48,440 bases of DNA from Psilocybe azurescens (lineage: Eukaryota > Basidiomycota > Agaricomycetes > Agaricales > Agrocybaceae), in assembly GCA_023853785.1 (NCBI GenBank), contig JAJIRX010001071.1:1-48440 (forward strand). Reading direction: 5' to 3'. Positions within the stretch are counted from its first letter, which is position 1. Each line of letters opens with the position of its first letter. Made by a program: the position numbers and the translations under genes. The notes under the pieces were generated by a model that worked only from the letters and a program-made list of their open reading frames with translations, ran no database searches and was not told the DNA's origin. Positions 11,412-21,619 of the stretch are shown here, piece after piece.

Positions 11412-12990
11412 TTACTGGAGGCCGATGAGTGTGCGGAAACACGTGAATTTCACGCGATCGAGACCCTTTGTGAACATGTCAGCGATGTTATCACTGGTAT
11501 GAACATATGATAATAAAACATCGACATCCTTAGCCTTCTCACGGAGGTAGTGACAGTGTATATCGATGTGTTTTGCTTTGGAGTGGAGAGATGGATCATT
11601 AGACAGGCAGATTGCGCCTGTGTTGTCGCATAGGATCGTCGTCGCTGTTGGCGGTTTCAAGTTGATTTCCGTGAGTAATGTTCGGAGCCATATCGCCTCC
11701 TTGGAAGCTTCGAATGCGGCGGTGTATTCCGCCTCGCATGATGAGGTCGCAAGGGTCTTCTGTTTCTTTGCGCTCCATGAGATGAGTCCAGATCCGAGTG
11801 TAAAAGTGAAACCTCCGACGCTTCGTCTGGTGTCAAGACAGTTCGCCCAATCGGAGTCCGTGAATCCCAAGAGGTTGATCTCATATTTTCCTCCAAGGGT
11901 CAGTTTTAGTTCGTGTGTACCTTTTAGATACCTGACGATGCAGATTGCTGCATTCCAATGCGCAAAAGAATATGAGTCCAGATATTGAGACAGCTGTTGA
12001 ACAGAGTAGGTAATATCGGGACGGGTCCCAACAGCTAAATATAGGAGGCATCCGACCAGAGATCGATAGGGTAGTTTCGCCAATTGAGTCCGTTCTTCCT
12101 TCGTAAAGGATTTAGGATCGGGGTGTCGTAATTTGAGGCCAGGGTCAAATGGAATGGTGAGAGGATAAGAGTCTTTCTGGCCAAATTGGTATACAATTTT
12201 ATCAATCTGTGCGGTTTACAATAAGGAAACCGTATGGGAAGTGCGATCTCTCGCAACAGTGATACCAATACAGAATTTCGGTTCACCCAGGTCAGATATG
12301 GTCCAGATAGAGCACATCTGAGCTTTTAAATGTTCATTAGCGCTCGGAGGATTTGCAATAGACAAAAAATCATCAACATGGACACCAGCTATGACTGTTC
12401 CCTTGTCATTTACCTGATAATATATGCACGATTCACTCTTGAGGGATTGAATCCCCAAGAACGCATAGCTTCATCCATGGTCTTGTTCCATATGCCCCCG
12501 CCTGCTTCATTCCATATAGTCCTCGCTCAATAATCCATACATGGTCTTCAAAGCCTGGCTCAATGCATCCCTCCGGTTGTTCCATATATTGTACTTCGTC
12601 GTCAGGTAGAAGGCCGTAAAGAAAAGCTGTATTAATGTTGATCTGTTGCGCGTCCCAGCCTAGTGTAGTGGCAATGTGTAGGAGAATTCTCCATGATTCC
12701 ATATGCACTGTAGGTGAGGTAGTACTCGTGTAATCTTTCCCATAAATCTGTTCAAATCCCTTCAATACTAGATGTACTTTGAAACGGATGGTCTCGCCTA
12801 GTTCGTTCCGTTTTCGAGTGAATATCAGGCGTCCTTTGCGGATCTTGGTGCCGGTAGGTACTTCGGATAGGGAATTAATCAAAAAACCTTCATTTCTTTA
12901 AGGGATTTGATTTTATCACAGAATCCTGCCTCCCATTTTTCAGCATCAGGGGATAGCTTTGCCTCAGTGTACACATCGTGGTTTTCAATA
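11412..12990 (-). mobile_element. Ty1/copia retrotransposon pol fragment (reverse transcriptase and RNase H)
   Basis: Read on the minus strand, the segment contains the copia reverse transcriptase (TSTTSPTVHMESWRILL, then QQININTAFLYG, then GLYGMKQAG). The catalytic box appears as GVHVDDFLS, and the RNase H domain as FTDSDWANCLDTRRSVGG, SSCEAEYTAAFEASKEA and LCDNTGAICLSNDP, followed by the usual HIDIHCHYLREK. The stop is at 11412. The frame is interrupted several times, for example in a T6 run at 12881-12886 and around 12230 and 12460. Gag, protease and integrase are absent: the element is cut at about 12990-13010, where unrelated AT-rich sequence begins. It cannot move on its own. Confidence 0.9.
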
Positions 12991-13009
12991 TTCAGGTGAA
13001 TTTTGAAGG

Positions 13010-13530
13010 GGTAAAATTAAGGTTGTAAAGCATATGAAATACAAATTTATTTTAAAGATCATAAAACATATTTTATGTGAGGGAATTTCGAATTTAGCAT
13101 AAAATCTTATATATATGTCAATCTACAAAGGAGCTTTGTAAGACATTTAAATTTTTAAATACAAAGTGAGTTTATAGAGCCCACAACATATCAAATTTGG
13201 GACACCCTCTTTGGTACCCAAATATATTAACTACACACCTATCTTCAAAAGAATTTTGTATTTTTAATTTCGGGGAATCTTCAAAGGACCTTTGAATATG
13301 AATTAACATTTTAAATACAAGGTTCCCTTATTGGTCGACTTGTAGTTCAAATATCAAATGCCTTTAAAAATCGATTTGTATTTGAAATACAAAGGTGCCT
13401 TGTATGGTACAAAACATATGAAATATATTACTATCTACAAAATTCCTATGTAGTTCAACTACAAAGGAACTTTAAATATGTACATTGTAGATTCACCCGT
13501 AGTTCATCTATGAGTTTCCTTTGAATTATG
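13010..13530. repeat. AT-rich stretch with serial degenerate palindromes
   Basis: About 520 bp of AT-rich non-coding DNA contain repeated quasi-palindromes built on TACAAAG/CTTTGTA. Clear examples are TACAAAG-GAG-CTTTGTA at 13124-13140, TTCAAAGG-A-CCTTTGAA at 13280-13296, and TACAAAGGTGCCTTGTA at 13388-13404. It separates the broken end of the copia element from the broken end of the NACHT gene. Confidence 0.65.
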
Positions 13531-13534
13531 TGCC

Positions 13535-13656
13535 TGCTCATTGCCTGATAAGTGCTGACTCATTGCCCACTACATTACCCAATGTGCGCCCACCCTCAGA
13601 AAAAGGTGGGCGCTTGGGACAGGCAGGTTTGGACACCTGCCAGGGTGCAATGAGCA
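13535..13656. repeat. Nested inverted repeats at the truncated end of the NACHT gene
   Basis: Outer arms TGCTCATTGC (13535-13544) and GCAATGAGCA (13647-13656) enclose two perfect hairpins: GCGCCCACC/GGTGGGCGC (13586-13594 with 13605-13613) and GGCAGGT/ACCTGCC (13622-13628 with 13635-13641). Recognisable NACHT coding sequence stops inside this structure. Confidence 0.7.
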
Positions 13657-15413
13657 GATCCTTAAGCTGAGCACGGACGTTCTGATTAACAGTGTCGAAG
13701 TCCGCGCCACTGAGCTGGTCAGGAAATGCCCTGCATTTGAGCGTGAGGTGATGCACAACCGTACGAATGATATATTTAGAGAGTCGACTCTCCTCGAGCA
13801 GAAGAAATTTCCTCCCAAAATAATGGTGTCGTTGGGATCGCCAGCGAACTCGAAGCGACGAGAAACACTATAGGCAATCGTAGTCTTTCCTGACCCAGCT
13901 TGACCAAAGAGCCAGTAGACATTTGGGCTGCCTGGTGAGGTATTCTTAGCCCAAGTAACGATATCGCCCAGTATACGGACACGGGTTCCTGACGTGCATA
14001 CCTCGCGCCGTACGCACCGCTCTTCTTGGCTTTCTAAGTGATATTTGTGGTCGGCAATCTTCGAGGGTTTGAGACCATTGAGCAAGATTTTCTGTCGGAA
14101 CTGTGAGCTATGAGATGCGCGAAACAAGCGATATACGAACCCTGAGTGCCCTCTCCATGTCGTACACACTCTTAAAGACTCTAATCCCGATCGCCAGCTA
14201 AACAAACGAGAGATATAAAACTGGAGATGCGAAAAGGAAGAGGCGGTACACACCTCAAACTGTACTCTGGCATCGTTGATGCGCTCAAAATTTCTGTGAT
14301 ACGCGTTTTCTCATCCTCATGGTCCTCAACTTTCCTCACGAGCCACTCTTCGCTCAGCTGGATCAATTTGTCCAATTCTTCTTTAAGGGTCCTAAATTAT
14401 GATATGGTTGTCAATTTACTCTCGCTGAGAAGACTGTAAACTGTACAATTTGAACTGGTCTATCCATTGGCTTTCTTGACGAGTCTTCGGTGTCCAATCT
14501 CCCAGTTCCTTCTCCACTGTCTCCAGCTGAGCTCGCGTCGAAGTTAGCCTTCGTTTGACGGTATCCATATTGTTTTCCATGGCCTGGGGTGATAGTCAAT
14601 TAGTGAGCGGCATGAAGAACCATGCCAAACCTGTTGGATCTCAATGATCAGCTTCACAAGTCCAAGAGCCATCTTGACTGGATTTCCGTCTACGATCTCT
14701 GGCAGCCTCTTTGCGAGTGTCAAGATGGATCTTCCCGTTACCGCTAGGACATCTTTTGTACTTGACGCAGTCTTCGGCGCTGTCTGACTGTCCTCTGGGG
14801 AGTTGCTGACTAGTCCTTGTGGAAGATTATGGAATGTTATTACCCGATTGACGTACTATGTAACTGTCTTCTCACCACAAGGTTGATCGAGCGAGGTAGC
14901 CGTGGTTGTGGGTTGCTGGGCTAAAGATTTGGGCTCATCTACGGATGACAATCAGTTTGAAGATCGGGATAACTTCAGACGATCAATCACCTTGAACTAC
15001 TAATAAACTAGCTGGTGGTAGCGAGTCAGATGACACCGCTGACTTGCGATGACCTAGGATTGGGGTAAGTACGCCGTTTGCAAGGTGATTATTTGACGCA
15101 TACGACTTGGAATGGTAGCAATAGATGACTCTACATTGAGTTTAGAATAGAGTATGAATGAGGAGATGATAGGGTGCTCACCCAAAGCAGTCTCACCACG
15201 AGAATCCGCTGTCGAAGAGGCCAAAGGGAGAGACGATGTTGATTGGGTGGGTGTACTTGGAGATTTGAAAAATGGTTTCCGCCACAGGCTCCGGCTCTTT
15301 GAAGAACTTCCTTGGCTCTGTTCTGGAGGGGCTGGTGAAATGTGCCGTTTGAAGTAGCTAGACATACTGGAGAACTTGGACTTCTTGGAACTCTGTGGAT
15401 TATCCTTCGCCAT
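13570..15413 (-). pseudogene. Truncated STAND/NLR protein with NACHT domain
   Basis: A multi-exon minus-strand gene starts at ATG 15413. Its Ser/Lys-rich N-terminus (MAKDNPQSSKKSKFSS) is followed by a helical region split by several short introns (containing SILTLAKRLPEIVDG, then KEELDKLIQLSEEWLVRKV). Next comes the NACHT entry GTRVRILGDIVTWAKN, YWLFGQAGSGKTTIAY (Walker A at 13879-13905) and LGGNFFCSRR. These match fungal NACHT NTPases used in non-self recognition and cell-death signalling. The Walker B region and all C-terminal repeats are missing: homology ends near DLLIAPWQVSKPA, at 13600-13660. Frame breaks occur in an A4 run at 14287-14290 and at about 13765-13775, each restored by one added base. 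Truncation makes normal signalling unlikely; the frame breaks alone could be assembly errors. Confidence 0.85.
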
Positions 15414-15422
15414 GTTGATCAA

Positions 15423-17047
15423 GGCAAGAGACAGGGGTGCGCTACGACGACGAGAATGTCGAGTGGGTCATGGCCGCTGTCCTATGATACTCTAAGCTCT
15501 AAGAGCCGTGTGCAGCTACTTTCCACGAGGTATTCTACGTTCCTTGTTACCTGTCTGGTCTGTGGTTTGGTGTGTGTCTGAGCAGTGCAGTGTATGCGTT
15601 GGAAGCAAAGTTCATCTTCTACACTTTTCCTTCGCGTCGCCGATTTTGCTATTTTCTATCCTTTCCGGCCTCCCTTTTGATATCTTTGCTCTTTTCGTCA
15701 TTTTCCTTACATACTAATTATCTGCCTTCTCGCTGTCCGCTCGCCCAGACCATTCGAACACCCAACCGATCATACATTTCCTCGCCCTTGTGACTCCATA
15801 GTTCTCTCGACCAACTGTTCCACCCAGTGCTGAAGATCTCTGCCGAGTTCATCGCATATCATGTAGGTTTCCTTTCAGCCTTTTTTTTGCCCTTATTTCG
15901 TTCTTTTATCCCATCTTCGCCCATACCTCTGTCATATTTTCTTCGCTCATGCACCTCTAATGATCATCTCGATAGTTGTCTATAATTGGAAGTACTGAAA
16001 GTTTGCTTGAAAATTTATGATCTCTCGTTTCACTCTCCCCATTTTTACTTCTAACAAGCCTTATTGATAACTAGAGCTCCTTCACCCGGACTTTTGAAGC
16101 CTCTGTCGACGTGTGCCTCGTTCTATATCATGGAATGTCTTTCGTCACGTCCTAGCTCAAAGTTTGCATCAGAGGTAAGCTTCTCGATTGAAGCTTGGGG
16201 TTTCTACACAAAATGACATCGCATGTGGTCTATTCTTCCGCTCTCGTGCTTTCTTATAATTTGTTTTATTTCACTTTGAACTACGATTCATCTTACGCTT
16301 GTCGATAACATATCCGAACCCAGGCACCTGTTCCAAATTTCAGTTCCCAACTCTCAATGGTTAAAAGATACTCAGAGACATCGTCTTTGCGCCCTGCACA
16401 CCAAGTCATATAATAGATCTGACCGTCCTTAGGGCCATACGTTTAAAATAGAGGCAAGTCTGTCAATTAGAGTCTTTTTTTTCTTGTTTGCATATAGGTC
16501 TCCGTTGTGTGATCGTTCCTCCCCATTTCATAAGCTGGTTTCACGGATTGGTTAGTTCTCGTTTCGATCTCCTATTTTTGTTATCCTGAATACCTTTATA
16601 GGTACCCAGGGAAATTTCGCTGAGCCATCTCTCAGCTATTTTCAAAAGAAACACGTTCCATTTTGCGGAACATGTTTTGTCTTGCGCCTAAGTCATCACT
16701 TGTCTATGTCATATGGTTGTTATCTTACTGTTCTCTATATTTGCTGTCTTTCTACTGGCCGTCGGTTGTAGGCACTCAACTTTATTTACGAATTATTCAC
16801 GTTGTCCATTATCTACTTGGCTTTACAACTTTCAATGGTATTACAAATAGATTAAAACGTTGTGAGACGTTGTGAGTTTGAAAGGTGAACAAGAAATAAA
16901 CTCCATTTACTCAAGAGGGCTCCATAGACTGCTATGTATGTAAGTAATGTAAATAAGAATTAATCTTGTTATTAGCAAGATTAGAGGACGAGATAGAGAG
17001 CGAACACGAATCAAAAGAGGGATAAATTGAACTGATTTTCTACGCTA
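15423..17047. other. Intergenic region between NACHT gene and TIR element; no gene supported
   Basis: Pyrimidine-rich sequence upstream of the NACHT start fits a promoter and leader. Several short open frames (for example 15508-15717 and 16663-16875, plus strand) are hydrophobic but carry no recognisable domain. No repeats longer than simple tracts were seen. Confidence 0.4.
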
Positions 17048-17784
17048 CAACAGGGTGTACTTTACAGTGCCCCCATATTCCGTTGGACTCCAACGGACTT
17101 TCACCGGACCCAGCCAATTCCAATGGACAGTCCATTGGACGTCCAACGGATTCCATTGGACTTGACAAAATTCCGGTACCAGTCCAGTCAGAGTCCGGCC
17201 AAATTCGGTCAAAGTCCGGTCAAGTCACTTCAAGACAGAAAACAGGCGGACTGGCCGGACTGTCCAGTCCATTGGACTTCCGTTGGACTTCCAGTGGACT
17301 TCCACTGGACTCTCAGCACTTAATTAGACCAGATCCAAGAGTGCTCTGTCCAGTGGAGTCCAGTGGATGTCCAGTGGATGTCCAGTGGACTGTCGCTGGT
17401 TTAATTGCAGACTTGGGAGGGGAGTTAGGGACAGTAGCAGTGTTCTTGGAAGCTTTGGGAGCCATATTAAGGAAGCTAGGTCACTAGAATAATACTTCAA
17501 TCTTATCTTTAATTCATGTAACAATGTAATATAATATATTGTAAACTATATACTACATTATTATCTGACTTTGTGAATTTCACTAAGTCCAACTTTAAAT
17601 TCACATGGAATGGAATCCAATTGGATTCCAACTGGAATACTTTAATCTTAGCTTAAATTTATGTGACAATGTAATATAATATATTAAAAACTATATACTA
17701 CATGATTATATACAGGTAAAAATAAAATAAAAACATAATAAAAAAGAAACAAAAAAGAAAAACAGAAAGAAAGAACAGAAAAAG

Positions 17785-18775
17785 GGGGCGCAGGGTACAT
17801 TGGTGGTGTCGTCGTCTGCGTTATCGACGTCGTGGTCAGCCGTACCCGTCGTTGTATGCGTCGGTGTCGCCATCGGGTGTTGTCGTCGGCCGTACCTGCC
17901 GTGGTACGCGTCGGTATTGTCGTCGGTGTCGTCCATACGTGTCGTGGTACGTGTCGCTGTTGTCCGTGCGATGTCGTGGTACGCTGTCGCTGCTGTCGTC
18001 AGCGCGTTGTGGTCGTCCTGTCGTCCTCGTCCGCTGCTGTACTCGTCCTCGCCGCCATACTCGCCCTCGCCGTACCGCCCTTGCTGTCGTCCTCGCCCTC
18101 GCTGTCGCTCCCTCGTCCCCGCTGCTGTACTCGCCCTCGCCGCTGTACTCGCCCTCGCTGTCGTCCTCGTCCCCGCTGCTGTACTCGCCCCTCGCTGCTG
18201 TACTCGCCCCTCGCTGTCGCTCCTCGTCCCCGCTGTTGTACTCGCCCTCGCCGCTGTACTCGCCCTCGCTGTCGCTCCTCGTCCCCGCCGTCGTTCTCGT
18301 CCCCGCCGCTGTACTCGCCCTCGCCGCTGTACTCGCCCTCGCTGTCGCCCTCGTCCCCGCCGTCGTTTCGTCCCCGCCGCTGTACTTCGCCCCTCGCTGT
18401 ACTCGTCCTCGCCCGCCGTACTCACCCTCGCCGTCGTCCTTGCTCTCGCCGTACTCGCCCTCGCCGTCGCTCCTTGCTCTCGCCCGCCGTCCCTCGCCGT
18501 CGTCCTTGCTCTCGCCGCCGTCCCTCGCCGTCGTCCTGGTCCACGCCGGTGTCTTGGTCCTCACCGTCGTGGTCGTGGTCCTAGCTGTCGTCCTAGCTGT
18601 CGTCCTCGCGGTCGCGGTCCTCGCCCTCGCCCTCGCGGTCCTCGTCGTGGTCCTCGTCCGGCGTCCCTCGTCCAGCGTCCTCGTTGTCGCTGTCGCAGTC
18701 GTCCTCGTCCTTGTCGGTGTGGCCGTCGTGGTCGTTCTCGTCCCTCTGTCGCTGTCGGGTTGGCTCTCGCCTGGC
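17785..18775 (-). repeat. GC-rich minisatellite, about 54-bp unit, coding-like on the minus strand
   Basis: The core (about 18100-18400) repeats a roughly 54-bp unit. On the minus strand it reads as acidic peptide SGDEDDSEGEYSGEGEYS. Units vary by one to three bases (for example GTCGTCC versus GTCGCTCC on the plus strand), so the reading frame slips between units and all three frames look repetitive (Glu/Asp/Gly, Arg/Ala/Thr or Arg/Pro). The minus-strand frame ends in a hydrophobic Phe-rich tail near 17706. It could be the remnant of a transposase C-terminal acidic tail expanded by slippage. Confidence 0.7.
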
Positions 18776-18949
18776 TCCGACCGACGAGGCGGTGGTGGTG
18801 GAAGGAAAAAGGGTTGGGGTCGGAATCAACAACGGACCGACGTGGCATCAACATGTCACGTGCGCGTTGTTGTTTGTCCCGTGCCGAGCAGTGCCGAGAA
18901 TTTCGGGCGGCATCGCTATGTATTTAACTAATTTTATTATTTTTCATAA

Positions 18950-19031
18950 GCCTTTGTGGCTCAGTTGGTTTATCCTGCTTACGTTCGGCATTCTCCGATG
19001 CCCGAGTTCAATTCTTGCTAGTGTCTTTTTT
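18950..19031 (+). other. tRNA-like / SINE-like Pol III unit
   Basis: An A-box match (TGGCTCAGTTGG, 18957-18968) is followed 36 nt later by a B-box-like sequence (GAGTTCAATTC, 19004-19014) and then by a T6 run (19026-19031) that could end Pol III transcription. Between them GGCAT and ATGCC can form an anticodon-like stem (about 18987-19002). The D-stem and acceptor stem do not close properly, so this is not a functional tRNA gene. It resembles a tRNA-derived SINE head or a decayed tRNA inside the TIR element. Confidence 0.5.
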
Positions 19032-19376
19032 CTATACTAGTATAAATTATAATAAAAGGACATCCGTTGGACTTCCATTGGAATTCTGTTGGACTTGTCC
19101 GCTGGAATTCCAATGGTCATGTCCGGTGGGATTCCAATGGACTTCCAGTGGACTTCCGTTGGTCCTGTCCGGTCATTTCCAGTGGACAGTCCGCCCGGAC
19201 AGTCCGTTGGACTTGTAGTCCGGTCGGACTTTCACCGGAATCTCACCGGAATCTCACCGGAAAATTTCAGCAGTCCTAGACCAGAAAAATTGTCATTCTG
19301 AATATAGAAAGTCCGACGGAGTCCGACCGGAGTCCGACCAAAAAATGGGGGGCTGTGTAAAGACCTCACAACAGGG

Positions 19377-20097
19377 ACATATTTATATCATCCAAGTATG
19401 TAGAATGAGTCATAAATATACGGAGAAATTGAGACAAGAAGAGCAGAGAAATTAATGTGGGATCAAGGAAGAGAATGAGCATGTGGAAACAACAAAAGAA
19501 TGTGATATTTACATAAGATGAGCGAGGATGAGAGGGAGCGAAAACAAATGATTCATGCATTGCCCGGACATAATCTCGAAATGGGAAGTGAATTGTGAAA
19601 GAGTGAAATAGGTGCGACGAGTGGCGCATGCAGCCAGAGGTGGGCTATTACCATTTCCAGCCAGTAAACGGCGGGCAAGTATCTTCACCTCAATTGCTTC
19701 ACCTTTGTGAAAGTTGTTACCATATTTTTATGACATAACATGACGCATCACGATACTTGAAGCTTGTACATCCCACCTCGCCAAAAATCCAAATCCAAAC
19801 CTGATCTAAACACGAGCATGAACCTGAATTGCGTAGGCATCCCATCATAATCATACCCATATATATACCCATCCCATCGTCTCGAATTGCATCTGAACGT
19901 ATCAAGAGCGATCATAATTGAAATCGTGATTGATGAACTGCAGACTCAAACTCAAGAAGGAAGGAAGAAATCGAGACACTGCGACACGATAACGGACTTG
20001 TGAGTACACTATGAAAAGGAAATTTTATTTTGGCGGGGGTGGCTTTGCATTTTGTTGCGCCAGCGGGCATTAGGGTTAGTGCGTCCAACCTCGCTCT
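19377..20097. other. Intergenic, downstream of PCNA; no gene seen
   Basis: About 720 bp with only short open frames on both strands and no recognisable domain. It should contain the 3' untranslated region of PCNA at its right end. Confidence 0.45.
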
Positions 20098-21535
20098 CTA
20101 GTCGTCGCCGATCTTGGGTGCGAGATAGTACCGGATGTATTCCTGGGTGAAGTCGTATGCGACCTACATAAACAGAAACGCACGTCAGTAACGTCGCGAA
20201 AAGTCACAAAGCAAAGCGACACAAAAAAAAGAAAGAAAAAGAAAGAAAGGAAACCCACCAACAACGGCACACCATTCCTCATCAACAACTGCACCTTTCC
20301 ACTCAGACTCGCGCTCTTGGAGAAGTTGACGAGGTATTTGAGGCAGCAGGTGAGAGAGACGTGCTGGTTCATCTGATGACGACGTCCGCGGGGGCGCTGT
20401 CGTCGTCGTCGTCGTCGTTGGTAGAGGACTTGGCTTTCGACTTGCCCTTGGACGACTTTTTGGGAGAGGTCTTTGCTTTTTGGAGGGTTTGGAGGTGCCG
20501 TTTGCCTGTGAAGAGGAAAGGGTATTAATACGGCAAACGGAAGACCCAAACGCAACGCAACGCACCTTTTTCTTCCGCTTCTTGTTATCCCCATCCTCAT
20601 TCTCGTCCTGGCCGTCTTCGTCATCGTCGTTCGCCTTGGGCTTGAACGACTCTTCGTCCTCATCCTCATCGTCCTCAACCCACTGCCCTCCTCGTATTCA
20701 TCCTCCTCCTTAGCCTCCCCAGCCCCATCCTCAGCCCCCTCCGCGTCCTCCTCCACCTTCGGCGTAATCGTGCCCCCGTTCACATGCCCTCATCGCTCTG
20801 CCGCAGCAGCACGCTCCCATTCGCTGCCTCGCCGTCGCTCGCGAACCGCACGCCCTCCTTGGAGACCTCGATGCGCGCGCTCTCGCCGAGCTGGGAGAGG
20901 TCGCACACGATGCGCGTGAACTCGGACGAGGGAGGGCTACGCGCGCGCCGTATTCGGTCTCGGGGATGGTGAGCGAGTCGGCGTCGATGTCCATGAGTTT
21001 CATGTCGTATTCGGCGATGCGGTCCGAGTCTGCGAGGGGGAGGGGGTTAGATGGGTTAAGGGAGGAGAGAAAGAGAGAAAAAGGGAAGGGAGAAGGAGAG
21101 AAGGGGCGAGAAAGAAAATGAAAAAAGGACGCGTCGCGCCCACCGGTGCCACACTCCCCCCAAAAAAAAAAATGGAGAAAAACGCACTCTTCGCTTCATA
21201 CACCAGATTCAGCACGTCCGCCTCGTCCGCGGCCTTTGACGTGCATATATCATCGTCTTTCGCGCACCTGAGCACCTTTGTCAGCGACATCAGTTTCACG
21301 CCCAGTGTCATGGGGCGGTTGCAGCGGTAGCGCGTGAACCCGGGGGCACCGAACTTGATGGAGACGAGCGCGACATGCGAGTTGTCCATGGCTTGCAGAA
21401 CGATGCCTTCTTTGTTGCACTCAAAGTTGGCATCGGTGACGAGCTCTTTGATGGCTGCACGCGACGGGAAAGAAGAGTGATTCAGTCTGCATGCGTTTAT
21501 TTAGAGAGAGGGGAGAAGGGTTTGGCGTCGAGCAT
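20098..21535 (-). CDS. PCNA: Proliferating cell nuclear antigen (sliding clamp) with long charged insert, frame broken
   Basis: PCNA is the trimeric DNA sliding clamp that tethers replicative polymerases in the nucleus. Exons visible on the minus strand are 21454-21188 ([12 protein letters not shown], then [20 protein letters not shown]), 21029-20566 ([50 protein letters not shown]), 20505-20259 ([20 protein letters not shown]) and 20163-20098, ending [10 protein letters not shown]. Introns 21030-21187, 20506-20565 and 20164-20258 have GT/AG ends. After NGSVLLRQ comes a roughly 100-residue Glu/Asp/Lys-rich insert of the kind I recall from basidiomycete PCNA. Five single-base losses break the frame (about 20374, 20479, 20688, 20784 and 20935). 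Exon one is doubtful: ATG 21535 gives MLDAK, then unrelated residues and a stop, so the usual N-terminal segment and its donor seem missing. PCNA is essential, so this is either a damaged copy or an indel-affected sequence. Confidence 0.92.
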
Positions 21536-21570
21536 TGTTGTGGGAGGAGATGAAGGTGTTGTTTGATCGG

Positions 21571-21619
21571 ACGCGTGAAGAGGGACATCATCACTGCCAT
21601 GCATGGTCACGTCACGCGT
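21571..21619. promoter_or_regulatory. Two MluI cell-cycle boxes (ACGCGT) upstream of PCNA
   Basis: ACGCGT occurs at 21571-21576 and 21614-21619, about 36 and 79 bp upstream of the PCNA ATG at 21535. In yeasts this motif binds MBF and drives G1/S expression of DNA-replication genes, including PCNA. Placement in the 238-bp gap between PCNA and the divergent gene starting at 21774 suggests a shared promoter. Confidence 0.65.

Larger units (their letters stand above)
17056..19368. mobile_element. Non-autonomous TIR DNA transposon, 2313 bp, with 8-bp target duplication
   Basis: The segment is flanked by a direct repeat CAACAGGG (17048-17055 and 19369-19376). Its ends are inverted: the left end reads TGTACTTTACAGTGCCCCC and the right end, reverse-complemented, begins TGAGGTCTTTACACAGCC and continues CCCC. 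Both subterminal regions (about 17080-17400 and 19055-19340) are packed with short motifs of the type GTCCATTGGAC/TCCAGTGGAC and GTCCGGTCGGAC in both orientations. No transposase is recognisable inside. Instead it holds a GC-rich minisatellite (17785-18775) and a tRNA-like unit (18950-19031). An 8-bp duplication plus subterminal repeats is compatible with hAT or KDZ-type elements. The superfamily cannot be fixed without an autonomous relative. Confidence 0.8.

Noticed and set aside
17800..18931. Long overlapping plus-strand open frames (up to 375 codons) as genes
   Set aside because: They are frame shadows of the GC-rich minisatellite, reading as Arg/Pro/Ser/Leu/Val repeats in all frames.
18950..19031. 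Functional tRNA gene
   Set aside because: A and B boxes are present, but the D-stem and acceptor stem do not pair, so it is reported only as a tRNA-like unit.
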